Shown in pieces: positions 50,253 to 60,023 of a DNA stretch of 64,000 nt. The notes under the pieces were generated by a model. It saw nothing but the letters and a program-made list of their open reading frames with translations, was not told where the DNA came from and did no database searches. The translations under genes and the position numbers were made by a program. Numbering within the stretch: position 1 is the first letter of the stretch; each line of letters begins with the position of its first letter. Location of the stretch: assembly GCA_001950395.1 (NCBI GenBank), contig BDLO01000001.1, forward strand, positions 62,001-126,000, written 5' to 3'. This DNA is from Coriobacteriaceae bacterium EMTCatB1. GTDB lineage: Bacteria; Actinomycetota; Coriobacteriia; Anaerosomatales; Anaerosomataceae.

Positions 50253-51197
50253 ATGGCAGGCGTCATCGAGTGTGCCGGGCTCACCAAGTACTACGGCAAG
50301 ACGCGAGGCGTCGAGGGGCTGACGCTTGAAGTCCCGCAGGGCTCCGTGTACGGGTTCCTGGGGCCGAACGGGGCGGGCAAGACGACCACCATCCGCTGCT
50401 TGCTCGGCATCTTGCGCCCGACCGCAGGCGAGGCGCGGCTGCTCGGCCAGCGCGTCGTGCTGGACGGAGCGCGGCTGCGAGCGCGCGTCGGCTACGTCCC
50501 AGGCGAGATCCACCTGTTCGAGAAGGAGACCGGCCGCTGGCACATCGACTACGTGTCGAGGCTGCGGAAAGCGCCGCCGTCTGCGGCGCAGGAGCTCGTG
50601 GAGCGGCTCGACTTCGACCCGTCGAGGAAGGTGAAGGAGCTCTCGAAAGGCAACAAGCAGAAGCTCGCGCTGATCTTGGGGCTGATGCACGCGCCCGAGG
50701 TGCTCATCCTCGACGAGCCCACCTCGGGGCTTGACCCGCTCAATCAGGAGACCGTGTTCCACATCATCGAGGAGCGGGTGAAGGAAGGCGCCACGGTGTT
50801 CCTCTCCAGCCACGTGCTATCTGAGGTGGAGCGGGTGTGCGACCGTGTCGGCATCATACGCGAAGGGCGGCTGGCTGCCGAGGAATCCGTCCGCGACCTG
50901 CTCGGCAAGCGCTTGCGCGAGCTCACCGTGACGTTCGCCGAGCCGGTCGAGCCAGGGTTCTTCGAAGGCGTCGCGGGCCTCACGCGGCTCGAGCAGCGCG
51001 GGCCCGAGACGTTCAGCGCGCGCGTGAAAGGCGACCACCTCGACGAGGTGGTCAAGCGGCTCGCGACGAAGCGGGTGGCCGACTTGAGCATCCAGCACGC
51101 GAGTCTGGAGGAAGTCTTCATGGAGTTCTACCGCAGCGAGGACGGCGGTACGGCTTTGCCTGCGGACGCGGGAGCCGAAGGGGGTGCGGAAGCATGA
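50253..51197 (+). CDS. ABC transporter ATP-binding protein
   Basis: GFLGPNGAGKTTTIRCLLGILRPTAGEARL, LSKGNKQKLALILGLMHAPEVLILDEPTSGLDPLNQ. Confidence 0.93.
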   Translation: MAGVIECAGLTKYYGKTRGVEGLTLEVPQGSVYGFLGPNGAGKTTTIRCLLGILRPTAGEARLLGQRVVLDGARLRARVGYVPGEIHLFEKETGRWHIDYVSRLRKAPPSAAQELVERLDFDPSRKVKELSKGNKQKLALILGLMHAPEVLILDEPTSGLDPLNQETVFHIIEERVKEGATVFLSSHVLSEVERVCDRVGIIREGRLAAEESVRDLLGKRLRELTVTFAEPVEPGFFEGVAGLTRLEQRGPETFSARVKGDHLDEVVKRLATKRVADLSIQHASLEEVFMEFYRSEDGGTALPADAGAEGGAEA

Positions 51198-51991
51198 GCT
51201 GGACGGTGATCCGCGCCTCGTTGTGGCAGCGCCGCACGTCGCTCGCGTGGTACTTGGGCGGGCTGGCCTTCTACTCGTGGCTGATGGTGTGGTACTGGCC
51301 GAGCATCGGCGGCAGCCAGTACAAGGAGCTCGTCGAGAGCCTGCCGCCGGAGATGCTGAAGATGTTCGGCGGCACCGTGGTGTCCTTCGGGACCATCGGA
51401 GGCTTCTTCCAAATCGAGTACCTTGGGCTCATGTGGATGCTCATCGTGCTTTCGGCGGCGTTCATCTACGCGTCGCGCGCGTTCGCGGGCGAAATCGCCG
51501 ACGGCACGATGGAGCTGACGTTGGCGCAGCCCATCTCGCGAGCGACGCTCGCTGTGAGCAGGGTGGCGGGGCTCGTCATCATCTCCGCTGCGCTGTCGCT
51601 GACGACGTTCGGAACGCTCCAGCTCTTCGGAGCCGCCTACGACGTCAAGATCGCTGCGGAATCGCTGTGCCAGCTCATCGGGTTGGGGGCCCTCTTCATC
51701 CTTGCAGGCGGCGGCGTGTGCATGCTCGTGAGCGCGTGCGTCCGCGGCGGCGGGAAGGCCGGTGGGATCGCCGCCGGGCTTTTCGCGCTGATGTGGGCGA
51801 GCGACATCGTGGCGAACGTCTCCGACGTGGCTGACTTCTTCGGTCCGGTGAACCTCGTGAGCAAGTGGCAGCCAGGCGTGATCATGGACGGTGGCAGCGT
51901 CGAGCCGGCCACCTGGTGGCTGTACGGGATCGTCGCGCTCGTGTCCCTCGTTGCGAGCGTCGCGATCTTCACGCGCAGAGACGCCGCGTAG
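51194..51991 (+). CDS. ABC-2 type transporter permease
   Basis: Six-TM permease, AFIYASRAFAGEIADGTMELTLAQPISRATLAVSRV; overlaps ATPase gene. Confidence 0.88.
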   Translation: MSWTVIRASLWQRRTSLAWYLGGLAFYSWLMVWYWPSIGGSQYKELVESLPPEMLKMFGGTVVSFGTIGGFFQIEYLGLMWMLIVLSAAFIYASRAFAGEIADGTMELTLAQPISRATLAVSRVAGLVIISAALSLTTFGTLQLFGAAYDVKIAAESLCQLIGLGALFILAGGGVCMLVSACVRGGGKAGGIAAGLFALMWASDIVANVSDVADFFGPVNLVSKWQPGVIMDGGSVEPATWWLYGIVALVSLVASVAIFTRRDAA

Positions 51992-52064
51992 CAGGACCGG
52001 CGCTCGGGGTGGCGCGCACGGCGCTGGTTCGGGTACCGTTCTGCATACCCTCGAGGAGGTGGCG

Positions 52065-53519
52065 ATGGAGGCGGCTCGTCCGGTCAGCCCGCTGCTCACG
52101 GACCTGTACCAGGTCACGATGGCGTACGCCTACTGGCGAAGCGGCGCTGCTCGCCTCGACGCGTGCTTCCACATGGTCTTCCGGTCGCATCCGTTCGGCG
52201 GCGGATACGCCGTGGCGTGCGGGCTCGCGCAGGCCGTGGAGTACCTGGAGGGTCTCCGTTTCCAAGAGGACGACCTCGCGTACCTGAAGACCCTGACTGG
52301 CGCAGACGGAGCGCCGCTTTTCGACGACGAGTTCTTGGGTTGGCTCGGCTCGATGCGGTTCGAATGCGACGTGGATGCCGTCCCCGAGGGCACGGTCGTG
52401 TTCCCCAACGAGCCGATCCTGCGCGTCACCGGCCCGATCGCGCAGGCGCAGCTCGTCGAGACGACGCTGCTCAACATCGTCGGCTTCCAGACGCTCGTCG
52501 CCACGAAAGCGGCGCGTGTCTGCCACGCCGCGAAGGGCGCTCCGGTGATCGAGTTCGGCTTGCGCCGCGCGCAGGGACCCGACGGCGGTCTCTCTGCGAG
52601 CAGGGCGGCGTACGTCGGTGGGTGTGTGGCCACCTCGAACGTGCTTGCCGGCAAACGGTTCGGCGTCCCCGTGGGCGGCACGCACGCGCACAGCTGGGTG
52701 ATGGCGTTCGACGATGAACAGTCCGCGTTCGACGCGTACGCGGATGCGATGCCGAACAACTGCGTGCTCCTCGTCGACACCTACGACACGCTGGAGGGCG
52801 TGCGGCACGCGATCGAGACGGGCAAGCGGCTCGCACAGCGCGGCCACGCGCTCATCGGCATCCGCATCGACTCGGGCGACCTGGCGTGGTTCGCCGCTCG
52901 AGCCCGGGAGATGCTCGACGCTGCGGGGATGCAGCACGTGAAGATATACGCCTCGAACGAGCTCGACGAGCAGACCATCGAAGCGCTCAAGGACCAGGGC
53001 GCGCCGATCGACGTGTGGGGCGTGGGCACCAAGCTCGCCACCGCCGACGGGCAGTCGGCTCTGGGTGCGGTGTACAAGCTCTCGGCGGTGCGAGAACCTG
53101 GCGGCCAATGGGAGCCGCGCATCAAGGTCTCGGAGCAGAGCATCAAGACCACGATCCCTGGCGTGCTGCAGGTGCGACGCTTCGTGAAAGACGGCATGTT
53201 CGACGGCGACATGGTCTTCGACGAGACGCGCCCGCTCGAGGAGCGCTGCGAGATGGTCGATCCCGGCGATCCCATCCGGCGCAAGCGCTTCTGCGCTCAA
53301 ACCCACGAGGATCTGCTCGTTCCGGTCTTCAGGCGCGGCGAGCGCGTGTACGACGTGCCGGACGCCGCGTCAGCGCGAGCGCGAGCCGCTGCCCAGATGG
53401 CGCGCCTCGACGCGAGCGTGAAGCGGCTGGTGGCGCCGTACATCTACCCTGTCGGCATCGAGAAGGGGCTGCACGACATCAGGGCCGCGCTCATCGCGCG
53501 GGCGCGGCGGATCGGGTGA
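52065..53519 (+). CDS. pncB: Nicotinate phosphoribosyltransferase
   Basis: SPLLTDLYQVTMAYAYWRSG, EFGLRRAQGPDGGLSASRAAYVGG, GTHAHSWVMAF, IRIDSGDLAWFA. Confidence 0.94.
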   Translation: MEAARPVSPLLTDLYQVTMAYAYWRSGAARLDACFHMVFRSHPFGGGYAVACGLAQAVEYLEGLRFQEDDLAYLKTLTGADGAPLFDDEFLGWLGSMRFECDVDAVPEGTVVFPNEPILRVTGPIAQAQLVETTLLNIVGFQTLVATKAARVCHAAKGAPVIEFGLRRAQGPDGGLSASRAAYVGGCVATSNVLAGKRFGVPVGGTHAHSWVMAFDDEQSAFDAYADAMPNNCVLLVDTYDTLEGVRHAIETGKRLAQRGHALIGIRIDSGDLAWFAARAREMLDAAGMQHVKIYASNELDEQTIEALKDQGAPIDVWGVGTKLATADGQSALGAVYKLSAVREPGGQWEPRIKVSEQSIKTTIPGVLQVRRFVKDGMFDGDMVFDETRPLEERCEMVDPGDPIRRKRFCAQTHEDLLVPVFRRGERVYDVPDAASARARAAAQMARLDASVKRLVAPYIYPVGIEKGLHDIRAALIARARRIG

Positions 53520-53532
53520 GGGAGGGGATCGC

Positions 53533-54153
53533 GTGAGAGCGCTCATCCTCGTCGACTTGCAGAACGATTTCATGCCAGGCGGCGCGCTGCCCGTTCCGGA
53601 GGGCGATGCGGTCGTGCCGGTCGCGAACCGGCTCTCGCCGCTGTTCTCGCTCGTGGTCGCCACGCAGGACTGGCACCCGCCGGGGCACGCCTCGTTCGCT
53701 TCCTCGCACCCAGGGGCGTCTCCTGGCGACGTCGTGATGCTGGGGGAGACGCAGCAGGTGCTGTGGCCGGATCACTGCGTGCAGCAGACGCCAGGAGCGT
53801 CGTTCCACTCAGGGCTCGACGTCGTACCCATCGGCCACGTGGTGCGGAAGGGCGCCGACCCGCTGGTGGACAGCTACAGCGCGTTCTTCGACAACGACCA
53901 CGTGAGCAGCACCGGTCTGGACGCGTACTTGCGTTCGCACGGCGTAAGCGAGCTCGTGGTGCTTGGCCTCGCCACCGACTACTGCGTGAAGGCGACCGTG
54001 CTCGACGCGCTCGGTCTCGGGTTCGGCGTGAGCGTCGTGCGCGACGGCTGCCGTGCGGTGGACGTCCAGCCCGGGGACGGGGATCGCGCGTTCGAGGCTA
54101 TGGCGAACGCCGGCGCACGGATCATAGACAGCGCCGACGCTGCCGATCTCTAA
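53533..54153 (+). CDS. pncA: Nicotinamidase (isochorismatase family)
   Basis: ALILVDLQNDFMPGGALPVPEGDAVVPV, ATQDWHPPGHASFAS, DHCVQQTPGASFH, LGLATDYCVKATVLDA. Confidence 0.94.
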   Translation: MRALILVDLQNDFMPGGALPVPEGDAVVPVANRLSPLFSLVVATQDWHPPGHASFASSHPGASPGDVVMLGETQQVLWPDHCVQQTPGASFHSGLDVVPIGHVVRKGADPLVDSYSAFFDNDHVSSTGLDAYLRSHGVSELVVLGLATDYCVKATVLDALGLGFGVSVVRDGCRAVDVQPGDGDRAFEAMANAGARIIDSADAADL

Positions 54154-54168
54154 GGAGGCATCGCACGC

Positions 54169-54750
54169 ATGAGAGTGGTCGCGTTCAACTGCAGCGCACG
54201 CAAGTACGGGAACACTGCGCGCCTGATCGAGCGTGTCCTCGTCGAGCTTCGCGCAGAGGGCATCGAGACCGAGACCTTAGCGCTCGCGGGCAAGCGCGTG
54301 CACGGTTGCACGGCGTGCATGAAGTGCCGCGAGACGCTCGACAAGCGCTGCTCAGGCATCAACGACTACATAAGCGAGTGCATCGAGGCCATCGACGGGG
54401 CGGACGGCATCGTCATCGGCTCGCCCGTGTACTTCGCCGACATCACGCCGGAGGCAAAGGCGCTCATCGACCGCGTCGGGTATGTGGCCCGAGCCAACCC
54501 GGAGCTCCTCAGGCGCAAGGTGGGCGCGGCGGTGATCGCCGTGAGGCGCGGTGGAGCGATCCACGCGTTCGACAGCATCAACCACCTCTTCCTCATCAGC
54601 GAGATGATCGTGCCGGGTTCGTCGTACTGGAACATCGGGATCGGCGGGCCGCCCGGCGCCGTCGAGCAGGACGACGAGGGCACGCAGACGATGGCCCGGC
54701 TGGGTCAGAACATGGCGTGGCTGCTCAAGCGCGTGCGCAGCGAGGTCTAG
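54169..54750 (+). CDS. Flavodoxin-fold NAD(P)H-dependent FMN reductase / iron-sulfur flavoprotein-like
   Basis: MRVVAFNCSARKYGNTARLIERVL, GCTACMKCRETLDKRCSGIND, GIVIGSPVYFADITPEAKALIDR. Confidence 0.88.
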   Translation: MRVVAFNCSARKYGNTARLIERVLVELRAEGIETETLALAGKRVHGCTACMKCRETLDKRCSGINDYISECIEAIDGADGIVIGSPVYFADITPEAKALIDRVGYVARANPELLRRKVGAAVIAVRRGGAIHAFDSINHLFLISEMIVPGSSYWNIGIGGPPGAVEQDDEGTQTMARLGQNMAWLLKRVRSEV

Positions 54751-55325
54751 AAGAACAGCGCCTGGAAGTCCTCGAGCGCCTCGTGCGCGTGGTCGTAGCC
54801 CCAGTCCTCGAGCGACAGGTAGAACCTCGGGTTGAATACGAGCCCCATGTCTTGCACGAGCCCGATCACGTCCTCGAGGATCTGCGGCCGCCGCACGACC
54901 AGCTTCAGCACGTCGGGATTCACGATGTCCGAGGAGTTCGAGGGCGGCATCCACATGAGCGTCTTGCCGCGGTAGACGACGAACAGGTCGAAGCAGAAGT
55001 TGCCGGCAGTCGTGACCGCGGTCCACGCGCCCTTCACGTCAGGCACGCGGCGCTTCAAGAGCGAAGCGTCCTTCGTGAGGCCAGCGACTTTGGCGAGCGT
55101 CTGGTCTTCCACTGCCATGCTGCACGGGAAGGTCGGGAGCGCCTGCAAGATCTCGCGCAGGTTGATCGCCTTGACGAGCGTGCGCTCGGGGACTTTCTCG
55201 CGCAGCACGTCGAGCGCCAGGCCGGCCTCCGCGTGCGAACGGGAGTTGACGAGCACCGAGAACACCTCGGGCGTGGCCGACATGACCGGCTCGAGGTCGG
55301 AGACGCGAGTGAGCACGTCGAGCAT
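54747..55325 (-). CDS. Hypothetical protein (192 aa), unknown
   Basis: Long ORF with plausible composition (balanced hydrophobics, FVVYRGKTLMWMPPSNSSDIVNPDVLKLVVRRP); no family recognised. Confidence 0.6.
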   Translation of the reverse strand: MLDVLTRVSDLEPVMSATPEVFSVLVNSRSHAEAGLALDVLREKVPERTLVKAINLREILQALPTFPCSMAVEDQTLAKVAGLTKDASLLKRRVPDVKGAWTAVTTAGNFCFDLFVVYRGKTLMWMPPSNSSDIVNPDVLKLVVRRPQILEDVIGLVQDMGLVFNPRFYLSLEDWGYDHAHEALEDFQALFF

Positions 55326-55447
55326 GGGCGGTTCCTTGGGCGAGCAGCGACACTACGCGACGGGTATCGGCGCGCGCAGGCGGATGTCTTAGTGGCGCGC
55401 GTCACCGACCGCTCGACTTCCCGACGAACGGACGCGGCGGCTACGCG

Positions 55448-57142
55448 CTAGCTCTCGGCGCGCGTCTTCGGGTGCCAGCGCCCCACCGCGTAGGTCACCA
55501 CGGGCCCCAGTATCGCGGCCGCGCCCAGCGCGGTGGTCTGGAGCAGGTCGACGTCGTACTTGAAGCCCCAGAACAAGTCGGGGAGCCGCCAGACGCACGG
55601 CGCGCCCCACCGCCACAGGAACCACGCCACTTGCAGCCCGAGCACTGCCTGGATGGCGAGCACGGTCGCCACGCCGAGCGCGAGCCACCCGGCCGCATAG
55701 CCCTGTCGAGGATCCTTCGGTTGCTTTCGGAGCGCGGCATAGACCAGTGCCGCCACCACGCACGCGACGAGCGCCGCTAGCACCGCCTCGGCCATGCGCG
55801 CGTTGAAGAACTCCTGGACCTGCGATTCCTCGTTGAAGGTCGAAAGCGACCACCGGTACCGGTGCACGAGGAAGTACAGCGAGGTGAAGACGGCGTTGTA
55901 CGCGACGACGCCAGAGGCGGCCGCGACCAGCGCTCGCCACGATGCCAGCCCGATGACGGCAAGGACGCCTAGAGCGGCGAATGCGAGCGCGAGTGCCTGC
56001 GGGATGCGCTCGCGGCGGTCGGAGGCAAGACGCTGCTGCTCGGCGCGAGCGATGACCCGCTCGACGTCCGCGCGCGAGCCGAGCGTGTCGATGCCGGCGA
56101 TCGACTCAGGCCCGCCGACTTGCCGGGCGTACGCGAGCGCGAAGCCCGAGGCGCGCACGAAGTCGGCGTCCCTCGCACGGCCGTTCCCGTCGGCGAGCAC
56201 GTCCTCGATGGCCATGCCACGGGCCAGCCGCGGAGACTGCAAGCCCGCGAGCACCGAGACGGTGGGCGCGACGTCTTCGAGGCGGGCGCTCGCCTCGGTG
56301 TGGCGCACTCCCGGCCCGGCGAACACCGCGAACGTGTGGACGACGGGGTCCTCCCACCCGCCGTGGCCTCCTTCAGGGGTGTGGCCGTGGTCGGGGAAGA
56401 CGGCGAACACGGTCTTCCCGTCGTCGAAGGCGTCGATGAGCCGGGCGAGGTCTGCGTCCACTTTCGCGACCGTGCTTGCGTACCGTGCTGAGGCGCTTCC
56501 TGCCGCGTGTCCGGCGTCGTCGACGTCTGGAAGCAGCACCACCGCGAAGTCGGATGCGTTCTTGCGCTCGAGCGAGATCGCGGCGTCCACGATGCGGGCG
56601 GAGCGGTACTCGCCCTCGCCCCAGGGTATGAGGGCCGTTGCCGACGTGAGCTCGCTCACCCCGTACAGCGCGTCGAGGTCGTCTGGGCCTGCGACTGCGA
56701 GCCTGCGCCCCGAGCCGTGTGCGACGTCGAAGAGCGTCTCGACCTTCACGCGCCCTTCGTACCAGTTGGTGGTGACGCCGCTGATCTGCGGCGTGGCGCC
56801 GGAGAAGGCGGTCGTCCAGCACGGGTAGGAAAGACTCGGCTGGGGCGCCGTGAGGTGGATGTCTGCGCCGCGCTTCCGCAGCTCTTCGAGCGAGCGCATC
56901 GAGCGTGAGGCCTCGTCGGTGAGCCCGTCGATGAGGACGACGACCGTCCGCCGCTGCTCCGCGTCCGGCACGGGCGAGGAGAGCGGGGGCCGGGCCCCGG
57001 TGAACCGCTCGGTGTCGAGATCCACGAACGGGCTCTTGTACTCGACGACCTGGTTCCACGAGTACATTGCGAGCTGCATGGCTCCGTACGCGGTCGCGAG
57101 CGAGCACGCCACGCCGAGGACGAGAAGCGCCCAACGCTTCAC
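55448..57142 (-). CDS. Membrane-anchored alkaline-phosphatase-superfamily / type I phosphodiesterase-like protein
   Basis: TVVVLIDGLTDEASRSM...LTAPQPSLSYPCWTTAFSGATPQISGVTTNW...FAVFPDHGHTPEGGHGGWEDPVVHTFAVFAGPGV; C-terminal TM segments. Confidence 0.82.
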   Translation of the reverse strand: MKRWALLVLGVACSLATAYGAMQLAMYSWNQVVEYKSPFVDLDTERFTGARPPLSSPVPDAEQRRTVVVLIDGLTDEASRSMRSLEELRKRGADIHLTAPQPSLSYPCWTTAFSGATPQISGVTTNWYEGRVKVETLFDVAHGSGRRLAVAGPDDLDALYGVSELTSATALIPWGEGEYRSARIVDAAISLERKNASDFAVVLLPDVDDAGHAAGSASARYASTVAKVDADLARLIDAFDDGKTVFAVFPDHGHTPEGGHGGWEDPVVHTFAVFAGPGVRHTEASARLEDVAPTVSVLAGLQSPRLARGMAIEDVLADGNGRARDADFVRASGFALAYARQVGGPESIAGIDTLGSRADVERVIARAEQQRLASDRRERIPQALALAFAALGVLAVIGLASWRALVAAASGVVAYNAVFTSLYFLVHRYRWSLSTFNEESQVQEFFNARMAEAVLAALVACVVAALVYAALRKQPKDPRQGYAAGWLALGVATVLAIQAVLGLQVAWFLWRWGAPCVWRLPDLFWGFKYDVDLLQTTALGAAAILGPVVTYAVGRWHPKTRAES

Positions 57143-57271
57143 GGCTGCCTCCTTCCAGCAGATGAGGCGAGTGTGGCGGAGGAGGCCAAAGCGCGCAACC
57201 CGCCCCGCACTGGACGGATGGGCGCGCAAGGCGCATCATTGCGCGGGTCCATCGCACGGAAGGAGAGGCTG

Positions 57272-58141
57272 ATGGCAGTCCGCGTCGTGACCGACACCAC
57301 GTCGTACCTTCCTGACAGCGAGGTCGAGCGCTACGGGATCCGGCTCGTCCCGCTATCGGTCACGCTCGACGGCGTGACGTACGTGGAGCGCGTGGCAGAC
57401 GATGCGTTCTACCAGGCGTTGCTGAAAAGCAAGGGCTTCCCCACGACCTCGCAGCCGTCCGCCGCGACGATCGCCGAGGTCTTCAAAGCGATCGTGGAGC
57501 GGGGCGACGAAGTGGTGGCCGTCTTCTTGTCCTCTGAGATGAGCGGGACGTACTCGACTGCCCTGCTTGCGCGCGACATGGTGCGCGAGGAGATTCCCGA
57601 GGCGCGCATCGAGGTCGTCGACTCGCGCTCGAACTGCATGGAGCTCGGGTTCGCCGTGCTCGCGGCGGCGCGGGCTGCCGAGCAGGGTGCGAGCGCACAG
57701 GAGGCGGCGGCTGCTGCTGCCGAGATGACGTTCCACACGCGTTTCGTGTTCGTGCCCGACACCCTCGAGTACCTGCGGCGAGGCGGTCGCATCGGAAGCG
57801 CCTCTGCGCTGATCGGTACCCTGCTGCAGATACGGCCGATCCTGACCGTCGTTGACGGCAAGACCGACGTGTTCGCCAAGGTGCGCACGAAGCACAAGGC
57901 CATGACCGAGATCGTTGCTGCGCTGAAGCGGGACGCGGAGGCCAAAGGGCTCGTCGACGTGGTCGCTCACCACATCGCCGACGAAGAGGAGGGGCGCCAG
58001 CTCGCCGCAATGGCCGCAGAAGCTGTGGGGCGAGAGGTGCCCGTGATCTCGGTGGGGCCCACCATCGGGACGCACGTCGGGCCCGGTTCGGTGGGGCTCG
58101 TGTACGTGACGGAGAAACCGATGGAGAAGAGCGCTCGGTAG
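57272..58141 (+). CDS. DegV family fatty-acid-binding protein (copy 1)
   Basis: VVTDTTSYLPDSEVERYGIRLVPLSVTLDG...TTSQPSAATIAEVF...SSEMSGTYSTA...LEYLRRGGRIG. Confidence 0.93.
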   Translation: MAVRVVTDTTSYLPDSEVERYGIRLVPLSVTLDGVTYVERVADDAFYQALLKSKGFPTTSQPSAATIAEVFKAIVERGDEVVAVFLSSEMSGTYSTALLARDMVREEIPEARIEVVDSRSNCMELGFAVLAAARAAEQGASAQEAAAAAAEMTFHTRFVFVPDTLEYLRRGGRIGSASALIGTLLQIRPILTVVDGKTDVFAKVRTKHKAMTEIVAALKRDAEAKGLVDVVAHHIADEEEGRQLAAMAAEAVGREVPVISVGPTIGTHVGPGSVGLVYVTEKPMEKSAR

Positions 58142-58176
58142 CCGCTCGTGCGACACGGAGCCTGACAGGAGACACG

Positions 58177-59064
58177 ATGATGACTCACGACGAACGACCC
58201 ATGCTCGCGATCGACTCGTGCTCGGATCTGACCCCCGAGATCGTCGCGAGATTCGACGTCGAGGAGCTGCACTTCCCGTTCACGCTGAACGGAGCGGAGC
58301 ACCTCGACGACTTCGGACGGAGCTTCCCTCACCGCGACTTCTACGCCGCCATGCGCGCGGGTGCCGCGCCGACGACTGCGCAGATCCCGCGCGCCGCGTT
58401 CGAGTCGCTCTTCCGGAAGGCCGCCGAGTCGGGCCGGACGCTCGTCTACCTCGGGTTCTCGTCGGGGCTGTCGGGAACGCTCGACACCGCCCACCTCGTG
58501 CGGCAAGCGGTGCTCGCCGATCATCCCAATGCGGACATCCGCATCGTCGACACGCTGAACGCATCGGCAGCCGAGGGATTCCTCGTCTACCACGCGATGC
58601 GGATGCACGCAGACGGCGCGAGCGCGGACGAGATCGTCCAGTTCGTCGAGAGCAGGAAGCTTCTCGTCAATGGCTTCTTCACGCTCGAGAACCTCGAAGC
58701 GCTGCGTCGAGGAGGGCGCATCTCGGACGCTGCGGCTGCCGCGGGCGCCGTGCTCGACATCAAGCCCATCCTGACGATCGATCGCGAAGGCAAGCTCGTG
58801 CTCAAGAGGAGCGTGCGCGGCCGCAAGAAGTCGGTGAGCACGCTGCTCGACATCATGCAGGAGCGACGCGACCCGTCTCTCGGCGACGTGGTCGCGGTGG
58901 TCCACGCCGACGCGCCGGAGGAGGCCGCTGCGCTCAAGGCGGCAGTGCAGGAGCGGTTCGCGCCGAGCGAGATCCTCGAGCTGCCGGTCGGCCCCGTCAT
59001 CGGCTCGCACGTCGGTCCCGGCATGCTCGCGCTGGTGTTCTGGGGCAAGGAGCGCGAGCGCTAG
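58177..59064 (+). CDS. DegV family fatty-acid-binding protein (copy 2)
   Basis: AIDSCSDLTPEIVARFDVEELHFPFTLNG...TTAQIPRAAFESLF...SSGLSGTLDTA...LEALRRGGRIS. Confidence 0.92.
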   Translation: MMTHDERPMLAIDSCSDLTPEIVARFDVEELHFPFTLNGAEHLDDFGRSFPHRDFYAAMRAGAAPTTAQIPRAAFESLFRKAAESGRTLVYLGFSSGLSGTLDTAHLVRQAVLADHPNADIRIVDTLNASAAEGFLVYHAMRMHADGASADEIVQFVESRKLLVNGFFTLENLEALRRGGRISDAAAAAGAVLDIKPILTIDREGKLVLKRSVRGRKKSVSTLLDIMQERRDPSLGDVVAVVHADAPEEAAALKAAVQERFAPSEILELPVGPVIGSHVGPGMLALVFWGKERER

Positions 59065-59069
59065 GGCCC

Positions 59070-60023
59070 TCAGCCGCCGGTGATGCGCGTGCCGGCGCCC
59101 CCGGCGAGCGCCTCGTGCAGCTGCTCGACTGCGCAGACGATGGCGTCGCGGCCGGTGGTTCGCGCGAAGTGCGCGCATGCGGCGACCTTCGGACCGACGC
59201 TGCCGGCGTCGAGCTCTGATGCGAGCCGTTCGGCCTCTTCGGCGGTGAGGGTCTCGAGGGGGCGCGCATCGGGCGTCCCGAACCCGAGGTAGACGCGGTC
59301 GGCCTCCATCAGGATGACGAGGTGGTCCGCTCCGATGGCCTCCGCGAGGATAGCCGAGGCCCAATCCTTGTCGATGACGGCGTCGACGCCCTGCAGCGTG
59401 CCGTCGGCTTGGCGCACAACCGGCACGCCGCCGCCGCCCGCCGCGATGACGACGTCGCCGGAGTCGGCGAGCTGGGCGATCGTCGGCGCCTCCACGATCT
59501 CGACTGGCTTGGGCGACGGCACCACGCGGCGCATCAGCCCGCTGGGCACCTCTGCGAACGCCCACCCCTCCTCGGCAGCCAGTCGAGCGGCCTCCTCGGC
59601 GGTGTAGTAGGGGCCGATCGGCTTCGTCGGACGCTGGAACGCGGGGTCGAGGGGGTCGACGACGCACCGCGTGACGACGGTGACGACGCGGCGATGGCTG
59701 CCCGCGCGCGCGAGCGCGTTCGTCAGACTCGTCTCCAGCATGAAGCCGATGCCACCCTCGCTGTCGGCGTCTGCGATGTACAGCGGCATCGGCGGTATCT
59801 GGTCTCGCGCAGCCTCGTTGCGGACGACGATGTTGCCGACGACGGGCCCGTTGCCGTGCGTGAGCACGACCTTCGCGCCTGCCTGCACGAGCGGCACGAT
59901 CTGCTGCATCGACTCGTCGGCGCGCCGGAACTGCGTCTCGATGGTGCCGTCGTCGCCGCGACGCAGGATCGCGTTGCCGCCGAGCGCGATGACGAGGAGC
60001 GGGCTGTCTGGCGCAGCGCTCAC
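59070..60023 (-). CDS. arcC: Carbamate kinase
   Basis: LLVIALGGNAILRRGDDGT, VLTHGNGPVVGNIVVRNE, DKDWASAILAEAIGADHLVILMEADRVYLGFG, GSVGPKVAACAHF. Confidence 0.93.
   Translation of the reverse strand: MSAAPDSPLLVIALGGNAILRRGDDGTIETQFRRADESMQQIVPLVQAGAKVVLTHGNGPVVGNIVVRNEAARDQIPPMPLYIADADSEGGIGFMLETSLTNALARAGSHRRVVTVVTRCVVDPLDPAFQRPTKPIGPYYTAEEAARLAAEEGWAFAEVPSGLMRRVVPSPKPVEIVEAPTIAQLADSGDVVIAAGGGGVPVVRQADGTLQGVDAVIDKDWASAILAEAIGADHLVILMEADRVYLGFGTPDARPLETLTAEEAERLASELDAGSVGPKVAACAHFARTTGRDAIVCAVEQLHEALAGGAGTRITGG

Noticed and set aside
51969-53306. 445-aa minus-strand ORF
   Set aside because: Antisense to pncB, which has complete family motifs
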